DNA of 64,000 bases from NCBI GenBank assembly GCA_050084985.1, contig JBITNC010000001.1:193316001-193380000 (forward strand), in the 5' to 3' direction. The position numbers were made by a program, and so were the translations under genes. Source of the stretch: Nageia nagi (Eukaryota; Pinophyta). The notes beneath the pieces were generated by a model. The model was not told the origin of the DNA and ran no database searches. It saw only the letters and a program-made list of their open reading frames with translations. Shown here piece by piece: positions 59,824-64,000 of the stretch (positions are counted from its first letter, which is position 1; the number at the start of each line of letters is the position of its first letter).

Positions 59824-60545
59824 ATGCTTTTTCATCTCAGATAAGAGATACCTACAGTCTTATCCTTTATTGGTGACATTTTCTTTGATATTAAAGATTG
59901 AGTGCAAATTCGCAGTCTTCCTAATTAAAAAATCGAAGTTCATAAACAAAGGTTAAAGAAGAGCGAGACAAATATTTTATCGGGAATGTTGATATTTGCA
60001 ACGACGAATTCATTATCTTGAACTTTTAACAAATGAAAGCACATAAATTGAATTTCTTTGAAGAATTAAATTCTGTAAACTAGCTACTGCTACATCAGTC
60101 CTCATAACTTCACAAGATAAGAGGGAAGTATATTTGGGTGCCCACTACAAGATAGAAGGAATTAGTTATGGGTGAGCATTGCAAGAAAAAGAGATGCAAC
60201 AGAGCAAATGTAGATCATTGTGATGAAGCACTCATGTTGGTCAAAGATTATCAATATGGATGTCTATGTCACAAGTTTGCACAACTCCCATCATAAACCC
60301 TTTGTCATCAAACAATTTAAAATTCTAGGGGCATGTGAATTGAAGAGCAGATGTATTTCAAGGATGAATAGAAGCTCTCCTTAAATCGAAGGATGTGGTT
60401 CTGCAGAGGGAGAAATGATCCCCCCAACCCGAAGTCCCCCAATAGAATGAGCAGATAAAAAACATTCTCCTAAAATATTTATAAAGGTTATGAATTGATG
60501 TTTAATCATCAACTATACAATTAAGGAATCAGCCTATTACACATG

Positions 60546-60602
60546 TAACAATAGGTTGAGGCATGAATACTAAGTAACAATAGGTTGAGGCATGAATACT
60601 AA
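60546..60602. repeat. Short direct duplication (~29-33 bp)
   Basis: The segment 'gtaacaataggttgaggcat' with 'gaatactaa' occurs twice in tandem at about 60546-60574 and 60575-60603. Confidence 0.85.
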
Positions 60603-60603
60603 A

Positions 60604-63079
60604 TGGTAAATTATCTTCTTCCTCATAGTAATCAAAGAAGATACTAAGCAAATATCACATTTATGAGTCATGTTTCAATGGTCATACCATAGTAGTGAAA
60701 TTCAGATTCGGCCAATAATCATTTGTGTTCAAACTTTTGAAATTCGTCCATTCGAAGAATATTTGACAACAAAATTGCAAAAAAGTGCAAATTAAAAATG
60801 AGAAATATACTAAAGATACATAAACTATATGAAGTGTCAATTATTTTTTGATCGTTCGGGAATTATTAAGTGATTATCTGTTTTCATTGACATAGCAAAT
60901 ATTTGACTACATAATTGCAGTATTTGTAGAATTTTGTAACTATGGTTCATAAATCAATTTAAACAACACATGAAAACACAAAATGAAATCTTTGAAATGA
61001 AGTAATGAAGAAGAAATTTGTTTCCTCTTTGAAAACTCCCGCTCTGAGAAACTGCTTTTATTCTATGCAGCAATGGTGCTCTTCCAATTGTAACATTTAT
61101 TATTTGCCTCCAAATTTCTTCTTAATTTATTTTTGCATTTTGGTGTGGAGTCATGAACAAAAGCTTTCTTAATTTTTGACTATGAATCCCTGCTTTATCT
61201 TAATAAAAAGTGAAAGGATAAGAACTTTTTCATTCGAAAACAAAATATTTTTTGTGAATGGGAATGTATGGGAAACACTCATCTATATTACTTGGAATGC
61301 TACCAAATTTGGTATGAATTGTCATTTTCATTTGAAATTGGTAATGTTCTGAAGTATAAAGAAGCAAACTATAGACATTTAATATTCTATTTAAATTATT
61401 TAAAATGACTTTATTTAAATAATTTACTTGATTTATGTGAAATTGTAATGTCCCAAAATTCTTTGTATTTCATTTTCATTGCAATTTCTAGATCTAGGAG
61501 TACTTTACACTTTTGGCATTTATCAAAAGAAGAAAAAAAAAATGTAAAGAATTGTATTTGGAATCATTATCCATGTTCAAGTCGGCAAAACCACTTGGAA
61601 ATCTAGTTTTCTCTTCCAAGGCTGGTCGGCTGGCTTTTATGGAGACATTTAGTGGCTATTTAAGCAAAAACATTTCTCATTTTCAAGAGATCATCCAATC
61701 AAATTCTGATATCTGCTTTTCTTGAGTTAGGGATGTGCCCTTCTCATCCTTCTTTGGCCTAGGGATGCGCCCAACAGCCTTAGAAGTGGCATTTTGAAGA
61801 ATTCGTGAGGAGACTCATATTTTGGATGCCCTAAATATTGTTACAGGAATGTTACAGAAATAACAGTCTTATTACTTGCGTATTGAAGATTTGATCTCAT
61901 ATACTCATTGTTCTTGTTATCAACTCTTGAATGAATGATTCTATGGTCTCTTTCATGCGATTTAATTCCTATATTACTGCTGTTATAAGATCAGAATTCT
62001 GTCATCATTATTAAGTAATAAAAGTGCTGTTACAGTTGGAGTTTAAAGTCAAAGATAGCATGTAACAGATCTAGTTTTTATGCCCAAAAATCTTGAGTAA
62101 TAATTGGGATATTTCAGAATTTGCCAATTTTGGTCCACCTTGAGCTATTTTGAATTGACTTGAGCAACATCTTCTAATTTAGCATCGTCTTATGTGCAAT
62201 TTGACCTAGGTGGTAACACCTACCTGAATTCAAAATTAGAGTAGTCTATAAAAAGCAAAAGAAAAATCTCATGAAAAACAAGAGGATACATGGAGAAGAT
62301 CAATCACTTGACATGCTCTAATGCTAATATCAAGTATAAGATTGAACACGTTCTTCTCAGTATTTTCCTTAAGTTGAATTTGTAGTTATTGAAGTATAAG
62401 CTCGCAAGGTGAATATTAGAAACACATAGAATCTTGCAAGACGCATAAATTAAAAGTCACCATGCATTGAAATTCCATGATCTAAAAATGTGGGCTATTT
62501 GGATATTGCATTCTTGAACGTGGATGTTCTTTTTCTCACATTCTAGAATATGGGCGTTTTGGGATATGTAGACAAAATAAAGAGCACTGTATTAAAATAT
62601 GCACATTTATTATGTCTACAAAATGAAAATAGAGCAATAGCAATATGCAATGTAGCATTTCGCAATTAGGATTATGTCAATTAATAAGAGAAGTTGCAGA
62701 GAACACTTATATGGAGGGTGCACCATTAGAGGCTTGTTGGCGGACAACTTGTGATCTTGATGGCAAACCCTTATTGCAACCACATGATGGATGTCGATAA
62801 TTTTGGAGATAAATTTGAAAGAGGATAATCATGAAAATGATTTCACATTGGATGATGCTAGAACAGATGCATCGACATTTCGAAATCATTTGGTTCAACT
62901 ACAAATGTTGCAGAGGCTTGGGATCAAAACATTTACGATCTATACTTGTGATGCTAGAGTGTTGGGCGTTTTTGGGGTTGGGTATTAGAATGTTGGGCAT
63001 TTTGATGTTGGCTCTTTTTTGACTTGCATTTTGAGCTTTTGATGCTTTAGACATGATGATAGAAGATGATATTGTGCTA
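60604..63079. other. Unassigned AT-rich sequence
   Basis: No gene, RNA or element is recognised. Some short segments repeat loosely (GTTGGGCRTTTTKG near 62963 and 62992; TGGGCGTTTTGGG near 62544). A frame at 62791-62988 is Asp/Glu-rich but isolated. The five bases before X4 are TGCTA (63075-63079). Confidence 0.5.
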
Positions 63080-64000
63080 TGTTGGGATGGAAACCTTTCC
63101 TACCTACCTATGATCACCTGCACACGATCGGGAAGGGGAAAACACCCAACATTTATGTGAGATAGCATAACTTACCTCCTCTTGAAAGGATTGAAACCCC
63201 AAGGTTTGTTCATGTTCCTGTTTAAGTAGCACAATTTTATATATGATCAAATGAATGAACTCACTGGTTTGGATGGAGGTAGAGGCTGTTAACTCACATT
63301 TTTTATAGGGACAAGGTGTTTTTGCGATGTTTGAAAGTTGCTTTGGTTGTGTAAAAAAAGAATGCAAGAAAGATAAAATAAACAAATAAAACAAAGAAAA
63401 AGGCGAGAATAATCTAATACTGGTTAGATCACAAGGCGACTGTCACAACAAAGCATTGCCTAAAATGAGATGTTTTCTAATCGATTAGAAAGTTCTCTTT
63501 CATTCAATCTAGTTCAAGGTGAATGACTATTGTCCAATCAGCTTTGAATCTAAAGCAAGAGGCAAGACCGACTGTCGGTACTTCGCGAATGGGACCGATG
63601 CAATCGAAGAAACTTAGCGTCGAACGTGCTCTTTGGAACCAAGTTTGAATGAAAGCTTCAAATAGCATATAGAAAAAAACAACTTCAGAATACATTTTGT
63701 TTAAAAGTGCGAGATACAAAAGGTAGCAAACTCAAAGTAATTTGAAATGTTTTGAAATATTTGAACAACTATTTTTTCCTATAACTCGAAAGTTTTCAAA
63801 GAAAGAAGTGAAAACATTCAAACTATGAAAGAGAGCCACAAAAGAAAATCCATTCACCACTCCACGTATAACAAAGCCTCTTGAGAAAATAAGTCACCAC
63901 TTTGTACTAGCTTGTAAAAGAGTGACAAAAAAGTTTCCACAATTTTCTTCTTTTACAAAAAATTTGAAATTTTTCTCAAAATTTTCATTCTTGGAAAAGT
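63080..64000 (-). mobile_element. Element X4: partial X-family element
   Basis: Begins TGTTGGGATGG, with the CCCAACA-containing hairpin partner near 63147, and continues to the window edge. It is homologous to X2 from 35726, including CTCTTG.AAGGA.TGA near 63180, GTTAACTCACATTTTTTATAG near 63289, GTCGGTACT near 63574 and the CACCACTTTGTA segment near 63896. By analogy its sense strand is minus and its promoter and palindromic end lie beyond the window. Confidence 0.75.

Overview
The window looks like intergenic DNA of a very large plant genome, probably a gymnosperm. That is inferred from the AT-rich, multiply nested LTR retrotransposons, the plant-type hAT and Ty1/copia proteins, and the lack of any clearly recognisable host gene. 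Nearly all of it can be explained as transposons inserted into transposons, and most insertions can be proved from target-site duplications (TSDs) visible on both sides.

Layout. (1) 1-2262: old unassigned sequence, with LTR-like sequence at the start. (2) 2263-26439: element Y (TSD CAATG). It was invaded by X1 (2901-10687, TSD CTTGG, itself carrying the dead hAT element hAT-1 at 3084-6479, TSD GTATCAGA), solo LTR A (11407-12627), solo LTR B (13738-14919, TSD TTGTG) and X3 (15651-26323, TSD GTAAC, itself carrying hAT-2 at 16686-20642, TSD GCACACAC). (3) 27126-43995: E1, an LTR element with no gag-pol. Its 3' LTR was hit by E2 (34273-43891, TSD GTTGA), a gag-protease-only element, whose gag was hit by X2 (35726-39843, TSD TGACC). 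(4) 44037-45262: solo LTR C (TSD CTTGG). (5) About 45324-56930: E3, a minus-strand relative of E2 split by a very young Ty1/copia element (47197-55741, TSD TGGAC). (6) 56931-63079: a relative of the E1 interior, a tRNA-derived SINE, a tandem duplication and unassigned DNA. (7) 63080-64000: start of X4.

The most unusual content is the Y/X family. Four complete members and one partial member each have 5-bp TSDs and TGTTG...CAACA termini. One end is an 18-19 nt near-palindrome, and a shared core promoter (AGGGCRACACTT plus a TATA box) lies 0.93-1.05 kb from the other end. They have no internal pair of LTRs. They behave like giant solo LTRs of 3.3-6.7 kb whose U3 holds tandem-repeat arrays. Two of them also hold a sense-strand ORF of unknown function, one of them about 1,150 codons.

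Two elements could matter functionally. hAT-2 encodes a transposase that reads in frame through five exons (776 aa) with the DDE residues present. The copia element has two 498-bp LTRs with no difference found by eye, yet its integrase has lost its first catalytic Asp and its polyprotein has one stop, which suggests it was mobilised in trans or disabled very recently.
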